Assembly: GCA_020439995.1 (NCBI GenBank)
Contig: JAGROY010000153.1
Location: forward strand, 1 to 35,917
Length of the DNA stretch: 35,917 nt
Direction: 5' to 3'
DNA from: Verrucomicrobiia bacterium
GTDB lineage: Bacteria; Verrucomicrobiota; Verrucomicrobiia; Verrucomicrobiales; DEV007
The position numbers and the translations under genes were made by a program. Position 1 is the stretch's first letter. The number at the start of each line of letters is the position of its first letter. Below the pieces are notes generated by a model. The model did no database searches and was not told the DNA's origin. It was given only the letters and a program-made list of their open reading frames with translations. Shown here one piece after another: positions 8,876 through 17,459 of the stretch.

Positions 8876-8911
8876 AAAAAAAAGAGCTGCCTCTTCCGAG
8901 GCAGCTCTTTT
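8876..8911 (-). terminator. Strong Rho-independent terminator after the small secreted protein gene
   Basis: A perfect 13-bp stem (8881-8893 with 8898-8910) with a TTCC loop is flanked by A and T tracts. On the minus strand it is followed by a run of T (complement of A at 8876-8883) and lies about 25 bases past the stop at 8936. The unusually stable stem suggests a highly expressed transcript. Confidence 0.9.
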
Positions 8912-8935
8912 AAAGTTTTGAATTACCGAGAAAAA

Positions 8936-9664
8936 TCAAGCACCTGGTGCTGGATCTGCGGGTGTAATTTCGTTTCTGTTATTCGGATCGTATGGATCCG
9001 CGTCACGATCGTTAGGAATTCCGTCACCGTCGTAGTCATTAGGATCGATGACACGAAGGCCACCACCACCGACGTGGCGTGTGATCACCTTAACGCGCTC
9101 AATGACTTCAACCACGTTCTCTGAAACGAAACCGCCACCGGGAGATGGGGCGAGAAGGTAAATACCGCGAACGTCGAGTGGTGCACGACCGAAGTCAAAG
9201 CCTCCATCGTCAGTAGGTTGAACTTCATCAGGGACAACGTCTTTACCTGGGTTCTTGCCGGAAATTTCTTTGCCGTATGAGGCTGAACCTTTATCGGAAA
9301 GAGCACTCTTAAGGGCTGCCTTGATTTCAGAAGTCGCCTTAGGTGCAGCAGCTACTGCGCACTCTGTGATGGTGGTAGCCATGCCTGGGGCAACACTCAC
9401 TGCGGTGAAGACAATGTCGCCAACTTTGGCCTTGTCAGCGCCAACAGCTTTGATCGCTGCCTGAACTACTTCGCAGGAGCAGGACTCGTTCTTGGCAATT
9501 GTCTCAGCAAGCAAGGTAAGGAGCTCGTCGGGTTTACTCGCAACAGCAGCTGCGAACTTGGAACTTGCTTTGTCGCAATCAGTGTCTGCAAATGCTGGAG
9601 AGACAAAGCCCACCGCGAGTGCAGCAACAGTTGCCATCAAAGGAGTCTGGATGCGTTTTTTCAT
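8936..9664 (-). CDS. Secreted protein of unknown function with calcium-binding-like tail
   Basis: The 242-residue protein begins with a clear signal peptide (MKKRIQTPLM..., cleavage likely after AFA at 27). The mature N-terminal half (about 28-130) is Ala-rich and predicted helical. It contains Cys30 and a CSC pair (Cys62, Cys64), and ends with another Cys near 102. The C-terminal half is Gly/Asp-rich, with a TSP3-like motif DYDGDGIPNDRDADPYDPNN near the end that probably binds calcium. I do not recognise a named family, although I recall similar small secreted proteins with a CSCE motif in other Verrucomicrobia. It is a single-gene unit with its own strong terminator, and high expression is likely. 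It could be a periplasmic or outer-envelope structural protein; no function can be assigned. Confidence 0.8.
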   Translation of the reverse strand: MKKRIQTPLMATVAALAVGFVSPAFADTDCDKASSKFAAAVASKPDELLTLLAETIAKNESCSCEVVQAAIKAVGADKAKVGDIVFTAVSVAPGMATTITECAVAAAPKATSEIKAALKSALSDKGSASYGKEISGKNPGKDVVPDEVQPTDDGGFDFGRAPLDVRGIYLLAPSPGGGFVSENVVEVIERVKVITRHVGGGGLRVIDPNDYDGDGIPNDRDADPYDPNNRNEITPADPAPGA

Positions 9665-9798
9665 GTGTTAAAAGACTGTAGGTAAATGCTTCTTTGAGGT
9701 GATGTGTCGATGATCTCAGAACTTACCATCGTTTCATAGAATATGCGAACATTCAGAGCATTCTTTCAAGATCAATTTAACAAAAAGCGTTTTTTTTT

Positions 9799-11148
9799 TC
9801 AAAGAGATAAACCAGAATTTCCATAATTGAGCGATACGGGTGTTTTCTCTGTCGCTTTTCGATTTGAATGGGTGCTTCTATCGAATTGGAAATCATTGAT
9901 AATGACAATGTTACGTCCTGAGGTGGTGGTTGACCGCGAGGCAGAAATCCATCCCTCGATAGACTGAGTTGTTTCCAAGAGCTTGTCGAGCTTGGAGTGA
10001 AATGAGGAGGCGATCGGGACAAAAGCATAGAAAGCTTCGGCCTCCGCGTCGGTAAATGCGGAAGAAATTGCCACCACGGTAGTGTCGGCGAGGTCTGGAA
10101 GATCGGCAAGTGGGTTGTCTTCCTTGGGTATCGTGTGCAGTTGGGCGTAGAAACGGGCGGATGGCGCAGATTCGGAATCTTTAAGCTGTTGAATTCGTCC
10201 GGAAAGTTGCTGTTCAAGAAAATCCCAGCGCAATCGCGGGCCGTCTTCTGTGTTTTCGACCCAGATTGCTATGGGGGGGCGGCCTGAGTCTGGAGTTAGC
10301 CAATGCTTTACGATGAAGTTTTCCGTCTCAGGGATGCGCTCCGCCGTGTGAAATGTAAGATCCTTCGCTTTCGCGCTGATCATAGGTGGAATCTTGTTTC
10401 CCAGAGCCGCTTGGGGGATGCCAATTGCATAAGAGCTAGCTTCCGACCAGTCTGCAGCTGTCAAAAAACCTCGAACACAACTGAAAGCCTCCGTAATGGC
10501 ACGGTTTTTGTCCTTTTCCAGGCGATCTCGGTAGGCCAAGGCGCTTTCCAGCGTTTGATCGGAGTTGCTCCGGTCGTAAATTCGGCCGCCGCTAAAGAGG
10601 TTTTTCCCGGGCCCGGCAAAAAATACGGTAATTCCAGCGATACCAAAAACCAGCAGCATCGCGCCGACTGTCCCGAGAAGTTTGCGCGAACGGGGAGGGG
10701 CGACGGTTGGTCTCCTGGTGGAGATCTCAGGAGGTGCGGGCGAAGCTGGCTGTTTCGCTGCTGCGGTCTCTGTGTGAGGTGGGCACCGGGGCGCGGGCGT
10801 TTGGGCTCTGGCCGGGAGAGAGTCGTCAAGGCTGGGTGTGCGCTGATGTGGATGCGGTGCCGAAATGGTGGTGCCGCAATAGAGGCAAGGCCCTGTGATT
10901 CCGGCTAGTTCTGCTGACACGCTGAGACCGTTATGGCAGCAAGGGCACGAAAAATGTATCCGGGCAGTGTTGGCTGGGAGGTGCTGTTGGGGTGGAGCGG
11001 GAGCGGCGGTGATTTCCAGGCAAAACGGACAAGGTGCTGATTGACCTGCAAAAGTCATCGGCACCTGGAGCGTTTGGAAGCAGCTACTGCAGCGAAAATG
11101 AAGAATCTCGCTCAGAGCTGCTCGGTCGGATGGAGGAGACGTCACCAT
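9799..11148 (-). CDS. Zinc-ribbon membrane protein of unknown function
   Basis: The 449-residue protein has two tandem zinc-ribbon-like motifs at the N-terminus: Cys20/Cys23 with Cys40/Cys43, and Cys68/Cys71 with Cys88/Cys91. A Pro/Ala-rich linker (about 95-152) follows, then one transmembrane helix (about 157-178, LLGTVGAMLLVFGIAGITVFF). The remainder (180-449) is a soluble domain with no motif I recognise. The order suggests a cytoplasmic zinc-binding head and an extracytoplasmic domain, which is a layout common in Planctomycetes and Verrucomicrobia but without a known role. The start ATG at 11148 lies 51 bases from the divergent prenyltransferase gene. No terminator was found after the stop; there is only a T10 tract in the wrong orientation. 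Function unknown. Confidence 0.8.
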   Translation of the reverse strand: MVTSPPSDRAALSEILHFRCSSCFQTLQVPMTFAGQSAPCPFCLEITAAPAPPQQHLPANTARIHFSCPCCHNGLSVSAELAGITGPCLYCGTTISAPHPHQRTPSLDDSLPARAQTPAPRCPPHTETAAAKQPASPAPPEISTRRPTVAPPRSRKLLGTVGAMLLVFGIAGITVFFAGPGKNLFSGGRIYDRSNSDQTLESALAYRDRLEKDKNRAITEAFSCVRGFLTAADWSEASSYAIGIPQAALGNKIPPMISAKAKDLTFHTAERIPETENFIVKHWLTPDSGRPPIAIWVENTEDGPRLRWDFLEQQLSGRIQQLKDSESAPSARFYAQLHTIPKEDNPLADLPDLADTTVVAISSAFTDAEAEAFYAFVPIASSFHSKLDKLLETTQSIEGWISASRSTTTSGRNIVIINDFQFDRSTHSNRKATEKTPVSLNYGNSGLSL

Positions 11149-11199
11149 TTCTCATCAGCACTGGGAGAGCTGACGGAAGTTAAGTTATCCTAACCTTAA

Positions 11200-12267
11200 G
11201 TGTCTACGAAGAAAATGCGTTTTCTTCTTTGGCCTCACGGATCTTTGGGGTATGTGCCCCAACCTCTTGTCCCGAAATCCGGCCCATTCATCCGTTGGCT
11301 GGCAACTCGATTAGCTCGATTCTCCGTGAACGAATACATTCGCATCTGTCGCATCGACCACTGGCTGAAGAACATATTCATTGTCTTCGGGCATGCGGTC
11401 GCTTTCGTTCTTGGGCCAGGTGTAGACCTCAACGTCGGTAATATTCTTGTCTGTGCTCTATCGCTGGTGCCTGCATGTTTCATCGCATCAGCGAACTACA
11501 TTCTAAATGAGATTCTGGATGCGCCTTTCGATCGGACACATCCGACAAAGCGTTTGCGGGGGGTGGCTGCTGGAAAAGTGAACGTCACGATTCTCTGGGG
11601 AATTAAGGTGATTCTCATTATCCTTGGCTTCGTCATCGCGTTTCAATTCTTCGATATCGGATACATCATTGCCCTGGCTCTGTTGCTGCTGAGCGGGGTG
11701 GTTTACAATGTTCAACCGCTGCGACTGAAAGACCGGGCATATCTCGATGTGATCGCGGAGTCCTTTAACAATCCAATCCGGCTGTGGCTGGGGTGGTACG
11801 CTCTGGTTCCGCTGCATGGTTACGAGGCAGACTACCGGGTGCCGATGACGATCGTTCTGGCGTGGTGGTCATTTGGAGCGTTGCTGATGACGGGTAAGCG
11901 CTATGCGGAATTCCGTTTCATTGATGATCCTGAGGTCAGTGGGCGATACCGGAAGTCTTTCCGCACCTACAACAACCAGAAGCTGATCATTGCCATGATC
12001 ACCTATGCAAATCTGTTCTGTTTCTGCACGGGGATCGCAATGGCGACGCACCCGGAGTTTGAGAACCTGATACTGGTTTTCCCAATGATCGTGATCGCGA
12101 TTATTGCCTACTTCCATTATGCGATGAGTGACGTCGGCGCTCGTCTGGAGCCGGAAAGGTTGATGCGGCATCCTTGGATCATTGCCTCTACCATCATTAC
12201 GGCTCTACTGGCACTGTGGCTGCTGAGTCTCGATTACAGTCTGGTGAGGGCGCTTCACATTCTTTAG
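11200..12267 (+). CDS. UbiA-family prenyltransferase, decaprenyl-phosphate phosphoribosyltransferase-like
   Basis: The protein is an integral membrane enzyme of up to 355 residues with about nine hydrophobic segments. The family's first Asp-rich motif is N103-EIL-D107-APF-D111, followed by RTHPTKRLRGVAAG. That sequence, together with DHWLKN (53-58), is closest to the UbiA branch that moves phosphoribose from PRPP onto polyprenyl phosphate (Rv3806c/UbiA type), rather than to quinone or heme prenyltransferases. That reading is from motifs alone. The start is uncertain: GTG 11200, ATG 11215 (weak GAAG upstream) and GTG 11326 are all in frame, and homology begins only around residue 44. The gene is monocistronic and converges with ilvC. 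No epimerase (DprE1/DprE2) partner lies in the window. Confidence 0.85.
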   Translation: MSTKKMRFLLWPHGSLGYVPQPLVPKSGPFIRWLATRLARFSVNEYIRICRIDHWLKNIFIVFGHAVAFVLGPGVDLNVGNILVCALSLVPACFIASANYILNEILDAPFDRTHPTKRLRGVAAGKVNVTILWGIKVILIILGFVIAFQFFDIGYIIALALLLLSGVVYNVQPLRLKDRAYLDVIAESFNNPIRLWLGWYALVPLHGYEADYRVPMTIVLAWWSFGALLMTGKRYAEFRFIDDPEVSGRYRKSFRTYNNQKLIIAMITYANLFCFCTGIAMATHPEFENLILVFPMIVIAIIAYFHYAMSDVGARLEPERLMRHPWIIASTIITALLALWLLSLDYSLVRALHIL

Positions 12268-12282
12268 CGGGCAAGGGGCAAG

Positions 12283-12314
12283 AAAAACCCGCTCGAACAC
12301 GAAGTCCGAGCGGG
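12283..12314 (-). terminator. Rho-independent terminator after ilvC
   Basis: An 8-bp stem, CCCGCTCG (12288-12295) with CGAGCGGG (12307-12314), is followed on the minus strand by five T (complement of A at 12283-12287). It lies about 50 bases after the ilvC stop and may also affect the converging prenyltransferase transcript. Confidence 0.8.
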
Positions 12315-12362
12315 TGAAATTAACGGCCGACGTACTTTGGCAGTCGGTTCGAAGTCTGGGTA

Positions 12363-13391
12363 TCAGGAGTAGGTTGCCTGGGCACCCTTGAGGCTGCGTT
12401 TCTTGATCCATGGCATCAAGTTGCGAAGGCGCTTGCCCACTTTTTCAATGCCATGTTCAGCTTCGTCTTTGCGAATCTGGTCAAAGTTCTTCTGGCCGGC
12501 TTCATATTCGTCGACCCACTCTTGTGCGAACTGGCCGTTCTGGATGCGCTTGAGTGCTGTTTTCATGCGACGCTTGACTGAGGCATCGATGATCTTCGGG
12601 CCGACGGTTACATCGCCGTACTCAGCAGTTTCAGAGATCGAAAAGCGCATGCCTGCAATGCCTGATTCGTTGATGAGGTCGACAATGAGCTTCATCTCGT
12701 GAAGACACTCGAAGTAAGCCATTTCCGGCTGATATCCGGCTTCCACCAGTGTTTCGTAGCCTGCTTTGATCAGCGCGGTGACGCCACCGCAAAGCACCGT
12801 TTGCTCGCCGAAGAGATCCGTTTCGGTTTCTTCTTTGAACGTCGTCTGGAATACGCCGCCGCGCGTGCCCCCTACACCTTTGGCCCATGCCAGTGCAATC
12901 TTCTTGGCGTTTTTGCCCGGATCCTGATGGACAGCGATCAGTGCAGGGACTCCCTTTCCTTCAGTAAACTGGCGCCGGACGATGTGACCAGGGCCCTTCG
13001 GGGCGACCATGATGACATTGACGTTTTCGGGAGGGGTAATCGTCTTGAAGTGGATGGCGAAGCCGTGGCTGAAAAGAAGTGTCTTTCCCTCAGTGAGGTT
13101 AGGCGCAATGTCAGCTTCGTAGACTTCTTTGATCTTCGTATCTGGCACGGCGACGAAGATCACGTCTGCTTTCTTTACTGCATCGGCGGTATCAAGAACC
13201 TCGAACCCCAGCTTCTTGGCTACTGGGCGCGACTTGCTACCTTTGTAAAGGCCGATGATGACCTTCACTTTGCTGTCTTTCAGGTTCAGCGCATGTGCGT
13301 GTCCCTGGGATCCGAAGCCGATCACGGCACAGGTCTTACCCTGGAGTACCTTGAGATCAGCATCCTTATCTGTGTAGATTTTTGCTGGCAT
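12363..13391 (-). CDS. ilvC: Ketol-acid reductoisomerase (class I)
   Basis: The second common step of valine, leucine and isoleucine synthesis: it isomerises and reduces acetolactate or acetohydroxybutyrate using NAD(P)H and Mg2+. At 342 residues it matches the short class I enzymes. The Rossmann motif [16 protein letters not shown] is at 25-40, and the cofactor-specificity loop GLYKGSKS is at 47-54; its basic and Ser residues fit NADPH. The metal-binding segment [14 protein letters not shown] and the second-domain motif [16 protein letters not shown] are intact. The start ATG at 13391 gives the usual short N-terminus, [13 protein letters not shown]. It stands alone here, with no ilvBN or leu genes adjacent, and has its own terminator. 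Identification is secure. Confidence 0.98.
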   Translation of the reverse strand: MPAKIYTDKDADLKVLQGKTCAVIGFGSQGHAHALNLKDSKVKVIIGLYKGSKSRPVAKKLGFEVLDTADAVKKADVIFVAVPDTKIKEVYEADIAPNLTEGKTLLFSHGFAIHFKTITPPENVNVIMVAPKGPGHIVRRQFTEGKGVPALIAVHQDPGKNAKKIALAWAKGVGGTRGGVFQTTFKEETETDLFGEQTVLCGGVTALIKAGYETLVEAGYQPEMAYFECLHEMKLIVDLINESGIAGMRFSISETAEYGDVTVGPKIIDASVKRRMKTALKRIQNGQFAQEWVDEYEAGQKNFDQIRKDEAEHGIEKVGKRLRNLMPWIKKRSLKGAQATYS

Positions 13392-13481
13392 GGTCGGGAT
13401 AGTGGTGCCGAATTCTCAGGCAGTCAACAGCAAACAGACTAATAAACAGTCAGCTTATTTATCGTTGACGCGTCAGCTTCC

Positions 13482-14516
13482 GTGAGCGATCGACTTCTAA
13501 TGTATCGCCGCAGGTTTCTGGGTCACGGCCCGATCAGTTTTTATCACGTCATGTCCCGCACCACGGGGGGGGATTTTCTGTTCGGGGATGCCGAGAAGTT
13601 CCTCTTTCGCCAGTGGCTGACCAAGATGTCGGCTTTCACGGGGGTGCGGATTGTTACCTGGTGCTGTATGTCGAATCATTTCCACGTTCTTGTGGAGGTT
13701 CCTGATCGAGGGCCCTTCGTGAGGCCGTTGCTGGAAGATGAAGAAAAGATGCTGAAGCACTTGCGGATTCTGTATTCAAAGGCGGAGGTGTTGGCGATTC
13801 GCCGGGAGCTTGAGATGTATCGGACGGCGGGGCATGACTCGCTGGCTGATGACTTACTGCGGAAATTCAGCCGTAGAATGTGTGATCTCGCTGCTTTTAT
13901 GAAAGAGTTGAAGCACCGGTTGACGCTCGCGTTCAACAAGACGCACGGTCGTCGTGGCACGCTTTGGATGGCCCCTTACAAAAGCGTCCTTGTTGAAGGT
14001 TCCGACGCCCTTGCGACCGTGGCGGCGTACATCGATTTGAATCCCGTGCGCGCGGGAATCGTAAGTGATCCAAAGGATTACCGGTTTTGCGGTTATGCGG
14101 AGGCTGTGGCGGGAGTTGGCGCTAGCCAGAAGGGACTTTGCCGTGCACTGGGCGCTACGCGCAACGACTGGCATCGTCTCTCTGGGCGCTATCGAGTGTT
14201 GCTTTATGGAACTCTGGATGCGTCGCCTGGCTCTGTGAGCAGGAGTGAAATAGAGGCCGTGCTGGCAGTGGGAGGGCAATTGTCCGTCGCTCAGCTGCTT
14301 CGCTGCAGAGTCCGATACATGACAGATGGAGGCATCCTTGGAAGCAGGGCGTATCTGGAGGCCTACCTCAGTAATGCCGCGTGGCAATTTGGCAGTAGCC
14401 GGTCGACTGCCTCCCGGGCGATGGCTGGAGGCGACTGGGGGCAGCTCTTTAGCCTGCGTGACCTCAAGAAATCCCCGGTTATTCTGCCCGGACTTCAAGA
14501 AACTGTAGTTGCCTAG
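13482..14516 (+). CDS. Y1-type (HUH) transposase of the REP-associated/TnpA-like family
   Basis: The 344-residue protein carries the HUH motif in CCMSNHFHVLVE (about 61-72) and the family segments YHVMSR, RRGTLWMAPYKSVLVEG and AAYIDLNPVRAGIVSDP. It has a helical insertion between the HUH motif and the conserved helix, and a long C-terminal extension (LLRCRVRYMTDGGILGSR), the form I associate with Verrucomicrobia. Such proteins cut and join single-stranded DNA with a catalytic tyrosine. In the helix where that tyrosine usually sits (KHRLTLAFNKTHGRRG) I see Leu, so the enzyme may be inactive, or it may use another Tyr. The start is GTG 13482 or ATG 13500; neither has a good ribosome binding site. 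No terminal repeats or REP-like palindromes were found in the short flanks, so this looks like a lone gene rather than a complete insertion sequence. Confidence 0.85.
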   Translation: MSDRLLMYRRRFLGHGPISFYHVMSRTTGGDFLFGDAEKFLFRQWLTKMSAFTGVRIVTWCCMSNHFHVLVEVPDRGPFVRPLLEDEEKMLKHLRILYSKAEVLAIRRELEMYRTAGHDSLADDLLRKFSRRMCDLAAFMKELKHRLTLAFNKTHGRRGTLWMAPYKSVLVEGSDALATVAAYIDLNPVRAGIVSDPKDYRFCGYAEAVAGVGASQKGLCRALGATRNDWHRLSGRYRVLLYGTLDASPGSVSRSEIEAVLAVGGQLSVAQLLRCRVRYMTDGGILGSRAYLEAYLSNAAWQFGSSRSTASRAMAGGDWGQLFSLRDLKKSPVILPGLQETVVA

Positions 14517-14579
14517 CCGGAATTCGCTTGGGGCGTCAGCCTTGGGACGATATGATCCAGCAACTAGTTTCCGTCCCTT

Positions 14580-16124
14580 ATGTTTGATTTTCGTTCCTCC
14601 AGCTGTCGTCCAAATTGCCTCCTCCAGCAGTGCGTGTTACCGACACTCGTAGTGATCTTTTCCGTTGTTGTCGCGCCGAGCCATAGTCCAGCGCAGAGCT
14701 GGCTGGCTGCGCCGCTGCGGGGTGCTGTTCAGAATCCTTCGGCAAAAGTCGCAAAAGCGCAGGAATACCTCGAATCCCAGCGCTGGGATTTGGCAGTACA
14801 GCAGTTGCGGTCCGCTGTAGACGATCGGGACCCCGACGCCCAGTATCTTCTCGGCTGGTGTCAGGCGAACGGGAAAGGTGTGCCGCGCTCGCTGCTCGAT
14901 GCTGAGCAGTCGTTTTTCGGAGCCGCTCAGCGCAAGCACTTTGCCGCCATGTATTCGCTCGGGCGGCTCAGGATTGACACCGCGCAACCCGGCAGCTCGA
15001 AGCGGGTTGCGAGCGGCATCCAATCATTAAAAGATGTTGCCGCACTCGGGATGGGGGCGGCCATGCGAAGGCTTGGGCAGATATACCGGAGTGGCATCCC
15101 CGGCTCATTGAAGCCCGACCTGGTGGAGGCGCAGAGCTGGTTTCAGAAAGCTGGTGCTGCGGGTGATGCTGAGTCCCTTTATCACCAGGGGGAAATGCTG
15201 GAGGACGGTGAATCAGGAAAGGCTGATCCCGCGGCTGCTCTGGCGCTCTATAATAAAGCAGCAGCCAATGGTTCCACCTCAGCCATGGTGAAGTTGGGAG
15301 TATTGGCGCAGAGCGGTAGCAAGCCCGATCGCGAGCTTGCGATGCGTTGGTTCGAGAAAGCGGCTGCGCTTCAGTCGCTCGAAGGGCATCACCGATTGGG
15401 CAAGCTGTTGCAGGCATCCGATCCGCGGAAAGCTGTTGAGGAATTTCGACTCGCTGCCCAGGAAGGCTACGCGCCAGCATTGGTCGACTACGGGATCGCC
15501 CAGGAAGAGGGCGTGGGAACCTCAAAAGACATCGCTGGTGCGGTCAAGGCCTACCAGGAGGCCGCTGAGGCGGGTGACCCTGTCGGCTTGTTTCGCTTGG
15601 CTATTTGCTATGAACAGGGACTAGGGATCCGAAAAGATCAGAACAATGCATTCGAGAGCTTCCAGTTGTCTGGCCAGGCTGGATATGCCGAAGCCCAATA
15701 CCGGATGGGGAAGGGGTATGCCTCTGGAGTAGTGTCCGTCAAAGATCACATTGCTGCCGCCGCGTGGTTTCAATTGGGTGCCGCTCAGGGGCATGCGCCG
15801 TCACAGTGTGCTTTGGGTGAGATTTACGAAACGACTGCAGGAGCCCTGCAGGATCCAGATGCGGCATTCGAGCTTTACCGCAGCGCCGCTGGTCAGGGTT
15901 ATGCGGAGGCGTGGTTCCGGCTCGGGCGCATGGTTGAGACGGGGAAGGCAGTTGCCGTTAATCTTGAAGCCGCTTACTACCTGTACCTGGGTGCCTCGCA
16001 GAAGGGATACTCAGAGGCGGAGGGGATGGCTGGAAGTGTCGCCCGTCGGCTTACTCCCGCTGTGGTGAAAGCCGTTGAAAAAAACTTCAACGCGGCCCCG
16101 GATCAGCTGCCAAATCTGCGCTAG
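14580..16124 (+). CDS. Secreted Sel1-repeat (SLR) protein
   Basis: The 514-residue protein has an N-terminal hydrophobic export signal (about 15-38, ending SPAQS) and then roughly eleven to twelve Sel1-like repeats of about 36 residues to residue 490. Typical repeat cores are GDAESLYHQGEMLEDG, GYAEAQYRMGKGYASG and GYAEAWFRLGRMVETGK. Sel1 repeats form an alpha-solenoid used for protein-protein contacts, so a periplasmic scaffold or adaptor role is likely, without a definable partner. The start ATG at 14580 is the only one that keeps the export signal; no clear ribosome binding site precedes it. The stop is four bases from the stop of the convergent metX gene, so the two mRNAs may overlap. Confidence 0.88.
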   Translation: MFDFRSSSCRPNCLLQQCVLPTLVVIFSVVVAPSHSPAQSWLAAPLRGAVQNPSAKVAKAQEYLESQRWDLAVQQLRSAVDDRDPDAQYLLGWCQANGKGVPRSLLDAEQSFFGAAQRKHFAAMYSLGRLRIDTAQPGSSKRVASGIQSLKDVAALGMGAAMRRLGQIYRSGIPGSLKPDLVEAQSWFQKAGAAGDAESLYHQGEMLEDGESGKADPAAALALYNKAAANGSTSAMVKLGVLAQSGSKPDRELAMRWFEKAAALQSLEGHHRLGKLLQASDPRKAVEEFRLAAQEGYAPALVDYGIAQEEGVGTSKDIAGAVKAYQEAAEAGDPVGLFRLAICYEQGLGIRKDQNNAFESFQLSGQAGYAEAQYRMGKGYASGVVSVKDHIAAAAWFQLGAAQGHAPSQCALGEIYETTAGALQDPDAAFELYRSAAGQGYAEAWFRLGRMVETGKAVAVNLEAAYYLYLGASQKGYSEAEGMAGSVARRLTPAVVKAVEKNFNAAPDQLPNLR

Positions 16125-16128
16125 GCCA

Positions 16129-17298
16129 TCACTTTTCCAAGGCGTAGACTAAGTGGGGAGTGAAGAGTTCCGGCTCCGTTAGGAAGGCATCGTGGCCCTT
16201 CGATGAGTGCACAGTTATGTGCATGTTAGGGACGCCGTTGGCGCTCAGCATCCGGGCCATTTGCGCCTGCTGATCGGGATAAAAGCACACGTCCGAGTCA
16301 ATGCTGAATATCAGGTAGCGCTGATCCCTGCAGCGGGAAAAGAGGTCCTCCATGGACTTTGCTTTGGCCTCGCTGACTAAATCGAATCGTTGCCAGGCAT
16401 CGATTACCCGCAGGTAAGTATTGGCATCAAAGCGTTTCACGAACTTCCGGCCCTGATGGAGCATGTAGGACTCCAGGGAGCGATTGATCTCGTACCATGA
16501 AAAAGACGGATCGTCCTCCGGTTGGCGAATCTCATCCCTGGCTCGCCGCTCCAGGGCACTCAGGGAAACGAACGTCTTGTGGCTGATCATTCGGGCAAGA
16601 GCCAGTCCTTGCGATGGAGGTGTGGACTCATAGTAGTCGCCGCCCAGAAAATGGATGTCTGACTCGATGGCGCACACCTGCTCGAAGTTCTGGATCCGTT
16701 GCAGTGGGGGCGTGCTCATGCCGCTGCCGATCGCGATTACGCTGTCGACCCGTTCCGTATAGCGTGTAGCCAGACTCAGCGCTAACATTCCTCCAACAGA
16801 AGCGCCAACGGCGGCACGCAGCTCGGTGATACCCAGGTAGTCCAGCAGTTGCACCTGAGAATCAACGATATCCGCAATGGCGATCCGCGGGAAGCGGCTG
16901 CCGTAAGGGATACCGGTTTCGGGATCTGGAGTGGTCGGGCCGGTGGAGCCGTAGCATCCGCCTAGGTAGTTCGCGCAGACGATGAAATACTTCGAAGTGT
17001 CAAGCGCCTTGCCTTCGCCGATGAATCCGTCCCACCAGCCGATCTGACATTCCTCAGTCCATCGTTCGCCGACGCCTTCCACCGATTCGGTAAATCCTGC
17101 AGCGTTCTGGCTCCCTGTAAGCGCATGGAACAGCAGGATCGCATTGTCCATTGCAGCGTTCAGCTCGCCGTAAGTTTCGTAGGCAAGCGTGAACTCATCC
17201 AGCGTCTCGCCGCAGCGCAGGTGCAGCGGCCGAACCGATCGGAAAAACTTGGTCTTGGTTTCTTGAGGATGGATTCCGGCTGACATGGTTTCAGGCAT
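16129..17298 (-). CDS. metX: Homoserine O-acetyltransferase (MetX)
   Basis: The enzyme activates homoserine by acyl transfer from acetyl-CoA, the first committed step of methionine synthesis via direct sulfhydrylation. The 389 residues carry the alpha/beta-hydrolase pattern of MetX: HALTGSQNAAG (58-68), NYLGGCYGSTGP (110-121, where most homologues read NxLGGCxGTTGP), and the nucleophile elbow VGASVGGM with Ser167. Further on are an Asp region, SIDSDVCFYP, and the catalytic His in SSKGHDAFLTE. Most MetX proteins have GGSMGGM at the elbow, so GASVGGM is a mild variant. Start ATG 17298 or ATG 17286 are both possible. I saw no SAM riboswitch upstream. Acetyl versus succinyl specificity cannot be settled by eye, so the name follows family size and motif. 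Confidence 0.93.
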   Translation of the reverse strand: MPETMSAGIHPQETKTKFFRSVRPLHLRCGETLDEFTLAYETYGELNAAMDNAILLFHALTGSQNAAGFTESVEGVGERWTEECQIGWWDGFIGEGKALDTSKYFIVCANYLGGCYGSTGPTTPDPETGIPYGSRFPRIAIADIVDSQVQLLDYLGITELRAAVGASVGGMLALSLATRYTERVDSVIAIGSGMSTPPLQRIQNFEQVCAIESDIHFLGGDYYESTPPSQGLALARMISHKTFVSLSALERRARDEIRQPEDDPSFSWYEINRSLESYMLHQGRKFVKRFDANTYLRVIDAWQRFDLVSEAKAKSMEDLFSRCRDQRYLIFSIDSDVCFYPDQQAQMARMLSANGVPNMHITVHSSKGHDAFLTEPELFTPHLVYALEK

Positions 17299-17371
17299 GT
17301 TGGGTGGTCACGGAACGCGGATTTCAGGTTTCACACAAGCCTTTTACGTTCTCAATCGATTGCGGATTTAA

Positions 17372-17409
17372 TAAAAAGCCCCAGAGCGCGCTAGGCATGC
17401 TCTGGGGCT
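17372..17409 (-). terminator. Rho-independent terminator after the Cys-rich repeat protein gene
   Basis: A perfect 11-bp stem, AGCCCCAGAGC (17377-17387) with its complement at 17399-17409, is followed on the minus strand by TTTTTAT. It lies about 50 bases after the stop at 17460 and before the metX start. Confidence 0.9.
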
Positions 17410-17459
17410 CTGAGAAGTAAGGGCTGACTTAAAAGCCCGGAATGATTTTCGGAAGCGGA

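Noticed and set aside
9781..9799. Homopolymer T run next to the zinc-ribbon gene as a terminator
   Set aside because: The run is on the plus strand while the gene is on the minus strand, and the only adjacent stem is five A-T pairs.
12699..13442. Plus-strand open frame opposite ilvC
   Set aside because: It is embedded in the conserved ilvC gene and shows no protein-like motifs.
17299..17371. SAM riboswitch upstream of metX
   Set aside because: The leader is short and shows none of the conserved SAM-I or SAM-II core sequences.
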